Shown here piece by piece: positions 1-7,454 of a stretch of DNA of 23,330 nt. The position numbers and the translations under genes are program-made. The notes under the pieces were generated by a model that searched no databases, was not told where the DNA came from, and was given only the letters and a program-made list of their open reading frames with translations. Every line of letters begins with the position of its first letter. Positions within the stretch are counted from its first letter, which is position 1. This DNA comes from an uncultured Clostridia bacterium (lineage in GTDB: Bacteria; Bacillota; Clostridia; Christensenellales; DTU072): positions 1-23,330 of the forward strand of contig CALVOD010000010.1 in assembly GCA_944350065.1 (NCBI GenBank). Direction: 5' to 3'.

Positions 1-1029
1 GCCTTTCTTGCGGGTCTGAACGTGGTCAGCGTAGGGATAACGGGAAGCTACGGCAAGACTTCCTGCAAGAATATTCTTGCAAAGATGCTTTCTACGCGTT
101 ACAAGGTCATCAAAACCGAAGGAAATTACAATACGCCGCTCGGTATAGCCAAAACGCTCGGAGAATACGCGGGAGAACAGATATTTATCGCGGAAATGGG
201 CGCGAAAAGGCGTGGCGACATACGCGAATTGTGCGATATCGTGCGTCCGAAATACGCGATAATAACGGGAGTAGCGCCGCAGCATTTGGAGAGTTTCGGG
301 GATATCGACAACATTGCGCGCACGAAGTTCGAGCTTGCCGAAGCGATACCCGAGGACGGACTCACGGTATTCAACGGCGACAATCCTTATACGCGCCGAA
401 TGTGCGAACGAGCGCCTTCGCCGAGCGTGAGCGCGGGGTACAAAGACGGGGACTACCGAGTCGAAAACGTACGCCTCAATTCTCAGGGCTGCAAATTCGA
501 GCTCGTGACCAAAGCCGACAAAATAGCTATGGAAACCTCTCTGCTCGGGCGGCACAACGTGTTGAATATCGTATTGTGCGCGGCTCTCGCACACGAAATG
601 GGCGTTTCGCTTCCGGAGATAGCGGCTGCCGTGAAGGAATTGAAGCCCGTTCCGCACAGGCTGGAAGCGAGCGTTGCGGGCGGTATAACGATAATCGACG
701 ACAGCTATAACGCCAATATAGAGGGCGTGGGGTGCGCGCTCGAGGTGCTCAAAGCGTTCAGTGGCAGAAAGGTGGTATATACGCAGGGAATAGTGGAGCT
801 CGGACGGGCGCAGAAATCGGTAAACCGCGAGGTCGGGCGGCTTGTCGCCGCAGTCGCGGACGCGGTGATATTGAGCGGAGTAAACGCGCAGGCGATAGCG
901 GAAGGGCTCGGAGAAAGCGGTTTTTCGGGAGAAATACACCGATACCGCGGGCTCGACGAGGCTAAAAACGCCTTTCTAGAGATATTAAATCCCGGCGACG
1001 TATTGCTTATTCAGAACGATATCCCTTGA
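1..1029 (+). CDS. murF: UDP-N-acetylmuramoyl-tripeptide--D-alanyl-D-alanine ligase (MurF), 5' end missing
   Basis: MurF is the cytoplasmic ATP-dependent ligase that adds the D-Ala-D-Ala dipeptide to the UDP-MurNAc-tripeptide. The reading frame is open from the first base (AFLAGLN precedes the GTG at 22), so the gene begins upstream and lacks its N-terminal substrate domain here. Visible are the Mur-ligase P-loop GITGSYGKTSCK, the central-domain stretch EGNYNTPLGIA and FIAEMGAKRRGDI, and the C-terminal-domain signatures PVPHRLE and IDDSYNAN. The SYGKTS form of the P-loop, rather than SNGKTT, is one I associate with clostridial MurF-type ligases. The protein ends shortly after GDVLLIQNDIP. ddl follows after 13 bases, the common murF-ddl pairing, so the two are probably co-transcribed and supply and use the same dipeptide. 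The GTG at 22 should not be taken as the start, because it lies just before the P-loop. Confidence 0.93.
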   Translation, partial: AFLAGLNVVSVGITGSYGKTSCKNILAKMLSTRYKVIKTEGNYNTPLGIAKTLGEYAGEQIFIAEMGAKRRGDIRELCDIVRPKYAIITGVAPQHLESFGDIDNIARTKFELAEAIPEDGLTVFNGDNPYTRRMCERAPSPSVSAGYKDGDYRVENVRLNSQGCKFELVTKADKIAMETSLLGRHNVLNIVLCAALAHEMGVSLPEIAAAVKELKPVPHRLEASVAGGITIIDDSYNANIEGVGCALEVLKAFSGRKVVYTQGIVELGRAQKSVNREVGRLVAAVADAVILSGVNAQAIAEGLGESGFSGEIHRYRGLDEAKNAFLEILNPGDVLLIQNDIP

Positions 1030-1042
1030 AACGGAGGTAAAT

Positions 1043-2137
1043 ATGTTGAAAGTAGGAGCGTTTTTCGGCGGAGACTCGTCGGAGCACGACATCTCGGTGA
1101 TAACTGCGCTCGAAGCGATAGCGGCGATGCCGTCCGACGGGGTGAAATGCATACCCGTCTATATGCGCGACGGGAAGTGGTACACGGGCGCAAAGCTCGT
1201 CAACGTCAGGAGTTATATGCCGTTTTGCGCAAAAGAACACGAAGAAGTGTTTCTTTGCGGCGACGTCCTGTACAAAATAAAGCGCGGCGGCAAAGCCAAA
1301 GCGTGGGAAAAGCTCGACTGCGCGCTTATACTTGCGCACGGCGGCACGGGCGAAGGCGGGGGCTTACAAGGGCTGATGGAGACGAACGGGGTGCCGTACA
1401 CCTCGGCGAACGTGTGCGCGAGCGCTGTCTGTATGGATAAATTCGTAACGAAAAGAGTGCTTTCCGCTTCCGGATTGCCGGTGCTCGAGGGCGTGAAAAT
1501 AGCTCGCGAATACGACGAAAAAGCGATAGAAGAAGCGGAAAAAGCGGGTTATCCGCTGTTTGTGAAGCCGAATTCGCAGGGAAGCAGTATCGGCGCGGGG
1601 GTGGCGCGCGACAGGCGCGAGCTTACCGACAAGCTGGCGCTCGCTCACGAATTCGACGAATTCGCGCTCGTCGAAAGGTGCGTCGAGGAAGCCGAGGAAT
1701 ACAACGTGGGCATATTCCGTCACGGAGGAAAACTTTCGGTAAGCGAACCCGAACGCCCCACTAAGGCGAGCGAATTTTTGACTTTCGACGACAAATATAT
1801 GCGCAGAGGGGGCGGAATGAGCGGCTCGGAGCGGGAATTTCCCGCAAAAGTGAGCGAAAAGCGGCGTTCGGAGCTGAAATCGCTTGCGAAAGCGGCGTAC
1901 GAAGCCGTAGGCGCGGACGGCGTAGTAAGGGTGGACTTCATAAGCGAGCGCGGCAAGATATATATCAACGAAATAAACACCGTGCCCGGTTCGCTCGCGC
2001 ATTACCTGTTTCCCGAATACGGCTATACGGAATTGCTGTCGCTGCTTATAGAAAACGCCCTTGAAAAGGGCGTAAACTCCGAAAAAATTTACTTTACCGA
2101 CGTGTTGAACCGCGGCAAGGGAAAGGGAAACGGGTAG
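1043..2137 (+). CDS. ddl: D-alanine--D-alanine ligase
   Basis: Cytoplasmic ATP-grasp ligase joining two D-alanines for MurF to use. The protein is 364 residues, the usual size. The N-terminal Ddl signature GGDSSEHDIS is at residues 9-18, the glycine-rich HGGTGEGG at 99-106, the ATP-grasp KPNSQGSSIG at 175-184 and the C-terminal metal and substrate motif NEINTVPGSL at 309-318. FDDKYM at 248-253 lines up with the omega-loop region, where a tyrosine (here probably Y252) fits D-Ala rather than D-lactate specificity; that alignment is by eye. The ATG is preceded by a good GGAGG ribosome site about six bases upstream. The gene follows murF closely. Its stop codon lies one base from the stop of the opposing rqcH, so no dedicated terminator fits between them. 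Confidence 0.95.
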   Translation: MLKVGAFFGGDSSEHDISVITALEAIAAMPSDGVKCIPVYMRDGKWYTGAKLVNVRSYMPFCAKEHEEVFLCGDVLYKIKRGGKAKAWEKLDCALILAHGGTGEGGGLQGLMETNGVPYTSANVCASAVCMDKFVTKRVLSASGLPVLEGVKIAREYDEKAIEEAEKAGYPLFVKPNSQGSSIGAGVARDRRELTDKLALAHEFDEFALVERCVEEAEEYNVGIFRHGGKLSVSEPERPTKASEFLTFDDKYMRRGGGMSGSEREFPAKVSEKRRSELKSLAKAAYEAVGADGVVRVDFISERGKIYINEINTVPGSLAHYLFPEYGYTELLSLLIENALEKGVNSEKIYFTDVLNRGKGKGNG

Positions 2138-2138
2138 A

Positions 2139-3812
2139 TCACCGATCGGGTTTTGACGGTTTGACGACAACCGTCTTGTTGTCGGTATAACGTACGAGCC
2201 CCGGCTTGCCGAGCTTTTTCACGAACTTGCGCAGCGTGTAGTCCACTTCGACCGAAGCCGCGTCGCGCGCTTCGGAATAATAGGCGACTACCTCCGCGAC
2301 TTTTCTTATTACACTCAACGGCGCGGCGCTCTCGGGTTGCAATATCACGCCGTGCGCGCCGTGGTAGTTCTTGACGTGCAGCCACAGGTCTTTGCCCGAA
2401 GCTATAGAGAAAGTCACTTCCTCGTTCTGCGCGTTGTTCTTACCTACGTAGGCTACGAATCCGTCTACGACAAGGCGCAGCGGGGGAGTCTTTTTCGGGG
2501 CCTTCGCGCCGCGTGAGGAGGCGGCTTTCCGCTTGCCGGCGAGGGCGTCGAGCTCCGCTTCTATTTCCGCGTACTCGGCTTCCGAAGAACAGTTTGCAAT
2601 AGCCGTTTCAATGGTCATTAGATAGTCGAGAAGCTCCTCGGAACGCGTCTTTTCCGCCTTGGCGTAGCTCTCCGCTCCCTTCGCTTTGGAATACTTGCGG
2701 AAATAGCGTTCCACGTTCTTTTGTGGCGAAATAGTGGGGTCTAAGGCTATTTCTACGCTCCGAGTATTATAAAAATCGTCACAAATTATAATACTCGACC
2801 CGCGTTCGACGCGGTATACGTTGCATTGCAGTATCTCCGCAAGTTCGCGGTAACGCTCCTTCTCCCCGCTCGAAGCGAGCACGCTCTCCGATTCGCTCAG
2901 GTGCCGCTCGGCTTTTGTCCGCAACGCCTTGAGTTTCTTTATCAACCGACGCGTTTCGTCCGCCTTCCTCGCCGCCGCGGCGCCCGCGGAGTAGTAGGCT
3001 TCCATCGCTTCCGACAGCGTCGCGTAACGCCGGACTACGCAGCCTTCTTTCAGCGTGGCGTAGGGGTATGCGTAGAAGCCTTTCGGCTTTCCGTCGGGAG
3101 CGAGCAACACGCAGGGGGAGTAGACTTCGCTCCCGTAGAGGTCGTTCATGCGCCGCAACGCGGCTTCCGCTCCGATCTTTGCGCTTAATGCGTACAGCTC
3201 GGCGGCGCTTTCCTTCGACAGACCGTTTATTTCTCTGCACAGAGTTCTGACGGCGTCCTCCGCCGTTACGCCGGCTATTACCGCGCCGACAGAGGCGCTT
3301 TCGCTCAATAATATTTTTCCTCTTTGCGGCAATTCGTAGCGGTGGCGGGGGAGTATGACGCGCGTTTTTTCGCCGACTATGCGCCTTAGCGCGTCGATAA
3401 CGATGTAGTTTTCGTCGGTAAGTATCACGTTCGACGAGCCGCCCATTATTTCCGTTATGAGCTTCAGCTTCAGCTCGTCGTTCAGCTCGTTCCTGCTCGT
3501 TACGCTTATCTCGACGATTCTGTCTTCGTTCAGTAGCGCGACGTCTTCTATCTGCGAACCGCTCAGATATTTGCGCAAAACCATACAAAACGGCGTCGGT
3601 ATCTGCCCGCCGCGAGCCTTCTCGTCGCTTATGTGAATGCGCGGCATTCCCGCTCGGCAGCTTATAAGCAATGCGGAATTTGCGCCTCTCGCCCGTATAT
3701 TCAGAACGATTTCGTCCTCCGACGGCGCGCTTATCCTGTCGATTCTGCCGCGCGTAAAGTTTTTCGCGGTCTCTTTCGCAAACGCTTTCAGCGTTATCAT
3801 ATCGTTAGGCAT
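2139..3812 (-). CDS. rqcH: Ribosome quality control factor RqcH (NFACT / FbpA family)
   Basis: NFACT proteins bind stalled 50S subunits carrying peptidyl-tRNA, and in Bacillus RqcH adds C-terminal alanine tails that mark the chain for degradation. The older label is fibronectin-binding protein. The protein has 557 residues, close to the usual 570. The start MPNDMITLKAF resembles the family N-terminus. CMVLRKYLSG at 76-85, the NEDRIVEI block with D97-R98 (the pair needed for tRNA binding in Bacillus RqcH) and ITEIMGGSSNVIL at 119-131 mark NFACT-N. A charged, probably coiled-coil stretch spans about 270-430. The C-terminal NFACT-R domain shows VVDGFVAYVGKNNAQNEEVTF and DLWLHVKNYHGAHGVIL. It is alone on the minus strand, divergent from tig-clpP-clpX-lon and convergent with ddl. 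A promoter lies so close to the ATG that the message may be leaderless; M5 at 3800 is an alternative start. Confidence 0.93.
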   Translation of the reverse strand: MPNDMITLKAFAKETAKNFTRGRIDRISAPSEDEIVLNIRARGANSALLISCRAGMPRIHISDEKARGGQIPTPFCMVLRKYLSGSQIEDVALLNEDRIVEISVTSRNELNDELKLKLITEIMGGSSNVILTDENYIVIDALRRIVGEKTRVILPRHRYELPQRGKILLSESASVGAVIAGVTAEDAVRTLCREINGLSKESAAELYALSAKIGAEAALRRMNDLYGSEVYSPCVLLAPDGKPKGFYAYPYATLKEGCVVRRYATLSEAMEAYYSAGAAAARKADETRRLIKKLKALRTKAERHLSESESVLASSGEKERYRELAEILQCNVYRVERGSSIIICDDFYNTRSVEIALDPTISPQKNVERYFRKYSKAKGAESYAKAEKTRSEELLDYLMTIETAIANCSSEAEYAEIEAELDALAGKRKAASSRGAKAPKKTPPLRLVVDGFVAYVGKNNAQNEEVTFSIASGKDLWLHVKNYHGAHGVILQPESAAPLSVIRKVAEVVAYYSEARDAASVEVDYTLRKFVKKLGKPGLVRYTDNKTVVVKPSKPDR

Positions 3813-3818
3813 ATCCTC

Positions 3819-3847
3819 ATTATAACCCGAATACGCCGACTAATCAA
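3819..3847 (-). promoter_or_regulatory. rqcH promoter, placing the start site at or next to the ATG
   Basis: Reading the minus strand, TTGATT (3847-3842) and a perfect TATAAT (3824-3819) are separated by 17 bases, a good sigma-A promoter. The -10 box ends six bases before the ATG at 3812, so transcription should begin about at the ATG. A GAGG lies only two bases before the ATG and inside the predicted untranscribed region. Either the mRNA is leaderless or translation starts at the second methionine codon (3800). The boxes are seen directly; the start site is inferred. Confidence 0.6.
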
Positions 3848-3907
3848 TCGTTTTCGCTTTCGGCGCGCCGCTTTTCGGCGGCTTATACTGATTTTCGGCT
3901 TATGCGT

Positions 3908-3938
3908 TTGCCGGGAAGCGTTACGCAGGCAATTTTTT
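3908..3938 (+). terminator. Terminator-like hairpin with a six-T run in the rqcH-tig divergent region
   Basis: TTGCC at 3908-3912 pairs with GGCAA at 3928-3932. Inside it a smaller GCG-TTA-CGC hairpin (3918-3926) can stack. Six T residues follow at 3933-3938. This looks like a plus-strand intrinsic terminator, but there is no obvious upstream plus-strand gene for it to serve, since the nearest is ddl, ending at 2137. It might stop antisense transcription through rqcH or end a short leader or small RNA. The outer stem is only five base pairs, so it may also be chance. Confidence 0.35.
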
Positions 3939-3962
3939 GACTTAATTTTGTCGCGCAAACGG

Positions 3963-3991
3963 TTGCATTACCTTTTTTATTATGCTAATAT
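3963..3991 (+). promoter_or_regulatory. Probable tig promoter
   Basis: TTGCAT (3963-3968) and TAATAT (3986-3991) are 17 bases apart in an AT-rich stretch upstream of trigger factor. A TATACT at 4000-4005 is a second possible -10, but I see no matching -35. No CIRCE or CtsR-type heptad repeats are visible here, so nothing suggests classical heat-shock control of this operon. Confidence 0.45.
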
Positions 3992-4036
3992 ATGTAGGCT
4001 ATACTATTTATCGATAATAATTGGAGGTTTACCAAT

Positions 4037-5320
4037 ATGGATTACTCAATTCAGAAGCTCGAAAAATCGAGAGTCGAGATCGCCGTCAGCATCGACAAGG
4101 CGGAGTGGAAAGATCTCATACAGCAGGCGTTTGCCAAAAACAAACACCGCTTCAGTATCGAAGGTTTCCGCCCCGGTAAAGTGCCTTTCGGCGTGCTTGC
4201 CAAGAGATACGGCGAAGAAATTTTCTACGAAGACGCCGCCGACATCGCTATAGGCAAGTATTACGGCGAGATAGTCGAAAAAGAAAAAATCAACGTGGTC
4301 GCGCGTCCCGACGTGGATATCAACGTCATCGACGCCGACGGTTTGAAATTCGTCTGCACCGTAGCGGTTTATCCCGAATTCGAGCTCGGAGCGTACACCG
4401 GTCTCAAAATCAAAAAGGTCGCCCGCAGAGTCAAGAAAGAGGATATCGAAGCGGAAATTAACCGTGAACGCGAAGCTAACGCCAGATTCGTCGACGTTAC
4501 CGACAGAGCGGTTCAGGAAGGCGATATGATCGAATTCGATTACAGCGGTTCGGTCGACGGCGTTAAATTCGACGGCGGCACCGCCGAGAAATACACCCTC
4601 ACCGTGGGCAGCAAGCAGTTCATTCCCGGCTTCGAGGAGCAGCTCGTCGGTAAGAAAATCGGTGAAAAATTCGACGTGAACGTCACTTTCCCCGAGGATT
4701 ACCATGCCGAAGACCTTAAGGGCAAAGCGGCTGTTTTCGAATGCCTTATCCACACGATCAAGTACAAAGAGCTTCCCGCCGCGGACGACGAATTCGCCAA
4801 GGACCTCGGTGAATTCGACACTTTCAAGGAATACGAAGCGAGCGTAAAGGCAAGACTTCAGAAGAAAGCCGACGACGAAGCTACCGCGAAAGAGGACGAA
4901 GCGCTTCTCAAAGCCATTCTCGAAGGAACCGAAGTAGAGCTTCCCGACGCGATGATCGAGGACGAAATAGACCGTCAGCTCGAAGGAATGAAGGCGAGCA
5001 TGAGTCGTTACGGGCTCAAATTCGAGGATTATCTCAAATACATGAACACCACGGTGGACGATATCCGCAAGGAACGCAGGGAGCAGGCGGCTAAGGACGC
5101 CAAGACCGGAGTGGTGCTCGAGGCGATAGTCAAGAAGGAGAACCTTATTCCCACCAAAGAGGAATTCGAAGCGGAGCTCAAGAAGCAAGCCGACGAAGCG
5201 GGCAAGAGCGTCGAAGAATACACCAAGGAATGGGACGAATACCGTTACAATTACACGATGAACAAGCTCGTGGACGACAAGCTGTTCAACTTCCTGCGCG
5301 AAAACAACGAAATAGCGTAA
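4037..5320 (+). CDS. tig: Trigger factor, ribosome-bound chaperone and peptidyl-prolyl isomerase
   Basis: Trigger factor docks near the ribosome exit tunnel and shields emerging chains. The 427-residue protein has the full three-domain layout. The N-terminal domain carries the ribosome-docking signature GFRPGKVP at 43-50. The FKBP-like domain at about 150-240 shows QEGDMIEFDYSG, the VGSKQFIPGFEEQLVG block and VTFPEDYH. The remainder is the helical, acidic C-terminal chaperone domain, ending near LVDDKLFNFLRENNEIA. The start is supported by a GGAGG nine bases before the ATG. It leads the tig-clpP-clpX-lon run, the same order as in many Bacillota, and diverges from rqcH. After it comes a 140-base gap with two strong hairpins before clpP. 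Confidence 0.96.
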   Translation: MDYSIQKLEKSRVEIAVSIDKAEWKDLIQQAFAKNKHRFSIEGFRPGKVPFGVLAKRYGEEIFYEDAADIAIGKYYGEIVEKEKINVVARPDVDINVIDADGLKFVCTVAVYPEFELGAYTGLKIKKVARRVKKEDIEAEINREREANARFVDVTDRAVQEGDMIEFDYSGSVDGVKFDGGTAEKYTLTVGSKQFIPGFEEQLVGKKIGEKFDVNVTFPEDYHAEDLKGKAAVFECLIHTIKYKELPAADDEFAKDLGEFDTFKEYEASVKARLQKKADDEATAKEDEALLKAILEGTEVELPDAMIEDEIDRQLEGMKASMSRYGLKFEDYLKYMNTTVDDIRKERREQAAKDAKTGVVLEAIVKKENLIPTKEEFEAELKKQADEAGKSVEEYTKEWDEYRYNYTMNKLVDDKLFNFLRENNEIA

Positions 5321-5332
5321 GTGTTTTAATTT

Positions 5333-5366
5333 ACGCCGTTTTGCGCGGAGCGGAACGCAAAGGCGT
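5333..5366 (+). other. First hairpin in the tig-clpP gap
   Basis: ACGCC (5333-5337) pairs with GGCGT (5362-5366), and TTTGCG (5340-5345) with CGCAAA (5356-5361), giving 11 base pairs with a two-base GT bulge on the left arm and a ten-base loop. It starts 12 bases after the tig stop. Only a short TTTC overlaps and follows it, so it is at best a weak terminator; mRNA stabilisation or processing is equally possible. Confidence 0.5.
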
Positions 5367-5396
5367 TTCGCTAAAATTCAACAAAACCACTCTCAA

Positions 5397-5432
5397 ACGT
5401 CGCGTTGCCGCCGCATAAGCGGCACGCGACGT
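5397..5432 (+). other. Second, stronger hairpin just upstream of clpP
   Basis: ACGTCGCG starts the left arm and CGCGACGT ends the right arm. The arms (5397-5411 and 5419-5432) form a 14-base-pair stem with one bulged T and a seven-base CGCATAA loop. There is no following T run, so it is not a classical intrinsic terminator. It ends 16 bases before the AGGAGG of clpP, so it would sit in the clpP leader if the operon is co-transcribed. A role as a processing or stability element separating tig from clpP expression is inference. Confidence 0.6.
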
Positions 5433-5460
5433 AAGTACACTTAACGATAGGAGGCTAAAG

Positions 5461-6069
5461 GTGGATAACACTGTCAAATCGGTAATGATGCCTATACCTA
5501 CTGTCATCGAGCAGACGAACAGGGGCTCGACGGCATACGATCTTTATTCGAGGTTGCTCGAGGACAGGATAATATTCCTTACGGGAGCGATAGACGACGC
5601 GACTGCTAATCTCGTCGTGGGACAGCTTCTTTATCTCGAGACCAAAGACCCCGCCAAAGACATATCGTTGTACATCAATTCTCCCGGCGGAAGCGTGACC
5701 GCGGGTATGGCGATATTCGACACGATGAATTACGTGAAGTGCGACGTTTCCACGATATGCGTGGGACTTGCGGCTTCTATGGGCGCGTTTTTGCTTGCGG
5801 CGGGCGCCAAGGGCAAGAGAATATGCCTTCCCAATTCGGAAGTCATGATACATCAGCCTTTAGGCGGCGCGCAGGGACAGGCGAGCGACATTAAAATCGT
5901 AGCCGACCACATTATGCGCACCAAAAAGAAACTCAACACCTTCCTTGCGGAAGCGACCGGCAAGTCCTACGACGAGATCGAGCGTGACACGGACCGCGAC
6001 AATTATATGACCGCGGAGGAAGCCAAGGAATACGGTATCGTGGACGCCGTATATTATTCCCGCAACTGA
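5461..6069 (+). CDS. clpP: ATP-dependent Clp protease proteolytic subunit
   Basis: ClpP forms the double seven-subunit serine-protease barrel fed by ClpX or other Clp ATPases. The protein is 202 residues. The catalytic triad is visible: S106 in GLAASMGAF, H131 in MIHQPLGG and D180 in DTDRDNYM, with the 49-residue H-D spacing seen in E. coli. The oxyanion and strand region INSPGGSVTAG is at 72-82. The start is GTG at 5461, chosen because a perfect AGGAGG lies six bases upstream and the first residues MDNTVKSVMMPIPTVIEQT look like a normal ClpP N-terminus. clpX follows after 56 bases. RqcH-made alanine tails are degraded by ClpXP in Bacillus, which fits the nearby rqcH. Confidence 0.97.
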   Translation: MDNTVKSVMMPIPTVIEQTNRGSTAYDLYSRLLEDRIIFLTGAIDDATANLVVGQLLYLETKDPAKDISLYINSPGGSVTAGMAIFDTMNYVKCDVSTICVGLAASMGAFLLAAGAKGKRICLPNSEVMIHQPLGGAQGQASDIKIVADHIMRTKKKLNTFLAEATGKSYDEIERDTDRDNYMTAEEAKEYGIVDAVYYSRN

Positions 6070-6099
6070 ACGGGCGGGGAAGATACATAAAACTTTAAG

Positions 6100-6113
6100 G
6101 CGGCGCGAGCCGC
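6100..6113 (+). other. Small GNRA-loop hairpin between clpP and clpX
   Basis: GCGGC (6100-6104) and GCCGC (6109-6113) form a five-base-pair stem closed by a GCGA tetraloop, a member of the stable GNRA class. It lies five bases before the GAGG ribosome site of clpX. No T run follows, so read-through into clpX is expected. Any effect on clpX translation is a guess. Confidence 0.4.
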
Positions 6114-6125
6114 GCAAGAGGTAAA

Positions 6126-7367
6126 ATGGATCCTTTCTTCAAAGACGAAATCAAATGCTCTTTTTGCGGCAGAAGCGAAAAGAGTCTCGATATCCTGTAC
6201 GCGGGACAGAACGGCGCGTATATTTGCAGGGATTGCGCGGAGAAGATTGCTCTCGCTTTCCGCGAGAACGCGAATTCCTCGGAGAATAACGACGGCGTCA
6301 ATCTTTTGTCGCCCAAGGAAATCAAAGCCCGTCTGGACGAGTACATCATAGGGCAGGACAAGGCGAAAAAGATATTGTCCGTAGCGGTATATAACCATTA
6401 TAAGAGGGTGCTTTCGTCCGGAAGCGAAAAGTTCAAGGACGTCGTGCTCGAGAAAAGCAATATCCTTATGCTCGGACCGACGGGTTCGGGCAAGACGCTG
6501 CTTGCAAGAACGCTTGCCGGAATACTGAACGTACCTTTCGCGATGGCGGACGCCACGGCGCTTACCGAAGCGGGCTACGTCGGCGAGGACGTCGAAAATA
6601 TCCTTCTCAAGCTCATTCAGGCGGCTAAAGGCGACGTGCAACGGGCGCAGAAAGGCATTATTTATATCGACGAAATAGATAAAATCTGCCGCAAGAGCGA
6701 AAACGTAAGCATAACGCGCGACGTTTCGGGCGAAGGCGTGCAGCAGGCGCTTCTCAAGATACTCGAATCGACGGTTGCCAACGTACCGCCGCAGGGCGGG
6801 CGCAAGCATCCGCAGCAGGAGTTCATTCAGATAGACACGACGAACATTCTGTTTATATGCGGCGGCGCCTTCGTGGGGCTCGAAAAGATCGTCGGCAAGC
6901 GCAAAGAAACTTCTTCGATAGGCTTTACGGGCACCGTGCACAGCGACGAAAAGAGTTATTCCGAGATGCTCGAGGATCTTCAGCCCGACGATCTTATCAA
7001 ATTCGGACTCATACCCGAATTCGTGGGCAGGGTGCCGATCGTGGCTACTCTCGAGCCGCTCGACCGCAGGGCGCTCATGTCGATACTCTGCGAGCCCAAG
7101 AACGCGCTCGTCAATCAGTACCGCAAACTTCTCGATATGGACGGAATAGACCTCGAATTCGAGGAGGAGGCGATAGGGGCGATAGCCGACCGCGCGCTCA
7201 AACTCAAGACGGGCGCGAGAGGGTTGCGCACCATAGTGGAGAACGCCATTCTCGGGCTTATGTACGACGCGCCCGGGGACAAGGACATAGAGAAAATTCT
7301 CGTCACCGCCGACTGTATCAACAAAGGTACGCCCCCGGTGGTGATAAGGCGTAACAAGGTAGGCTGA
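6126..7367 (+). CDS. clpX: ATP-dependent Clp protease ATP-binding subunit ClpX
   Basis: ClpX is the AAA+ unfoldase that recognises degrons and threads substrates into ClpP. The 413-residue protein has all the expected parts: an N-terminal C4 zinc finger (C11, C14, C34, C37), Walker A GPTGSGKT at 117-124, the GYVGEDVE pore-loop region at 150-157, Walker B GIIYIDEID at 177-185, the RKH loop at 226-228 and the IGF loop at 265-267 that docks on ClpP. The IGF loop argues that it is a true ClpP partner. A GAGG lies four bases before the ATG. It follows clpP directly and precedes lon, the order common in Bacillota. Confidence 0.98.
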   Translation: MDPFFKDEIKCSFCGRSEKSLDILYAGQNGAYICRDCAEKIALAFRENANSSENNDGVNLLSPKEIKARLDEYIIGQDKAKKILSVAVYNHYKRVLSSGSEKFKDVVLEKSNILMLGPTGSGKTLLARTLAGILNVPFAMADATALTEAGYVGEDVENILLKLIQAAKGDVQRAQKGIIYIDEIDKICRKSENVSITRDVSGEGVQQALLKILESTVANVPPQGGRKHPQQEFIQIDTTNILFICGGAFVGLEKIVGKRKETSSIGFTGTVHSDEKSYSEMLEDLQPDDLIKFGLIPEFVGRVPIVATLEPLDRRALMSILCEPKNALVNQYRKLLDMDGIDLEFEEEAIGAIADRALKLKTGARGLRTIVENAILGLMYDAPGDKDIEKILVTADCINKGTPPVVIRRNKVG

Positions 7368-7403
7368 CGGCATAATTCCTTTTGTTCTACCAATATTTAC
7401 GCA

Positions 7404-7432
7404 TTGATTTTACCGCCCGCGGGTGGTAAAAT
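7404..7432 (+). promoter_or_regulatory. lon promoter overlapped by a 26-base palindrome, a probable operator
   Basis: TTGATT (7404-7409) and TAAAAT (7427-7432) are 17 bases apart, a good sigma-A promoter between clpX and lon. A palindrome, 7407-7432, fills nearly all of it. The left half ATTTTACCGCCCG matches the reverse complement of the right half CGGGTGGTAAAAT at 12 of 13 pairs; the exception (7415 with 7424) would be a G-U pair in RNA. The centre lies between 7419 and 7420. A dimeric repressor binding here would cover the promoter. It could instead fold as a ten-pair RNA hairpin with a CGCG loop, but only TTTC follows, which is poor for termination. It does not match CIRCE or CtsR sites as I know them. 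Confidence 0.6.
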
Positions 7433-7454
7433 TTCAAACAGGCAGGAAAAAATT

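Noticed and set aside
3902..3940. Twelve-codon open frame MRLPGSVTQAIF over the plus-strand hairpin
   Set aside because: No ribosome site and no sign of a leader-peptide control codon run; chance is enough to explain it.
3813..5460. CIRCE or CtsR heat-shock operators near tig and clpP
   Set aside because: I looked for the CIRCE inverted repeat and tandem GGTCAAA-type heptads and saw neither.
7407..7432. Identifying the lon palindrome as a copper (CsoR-type) operator because of its TACC...GGTA outline
   Set aside because: The core sequence differs from the known C-run/G-run sites, and no metal-homeostasis gene is nearby.
7404..7454. TTG at 7404 as the lon start
   Set aside because: It overlaps the -35 box of the lon promoter and would add 17 residues unlike a Lon N-terminus; ATG 7455 gives MEDIRIKAIAVKK.
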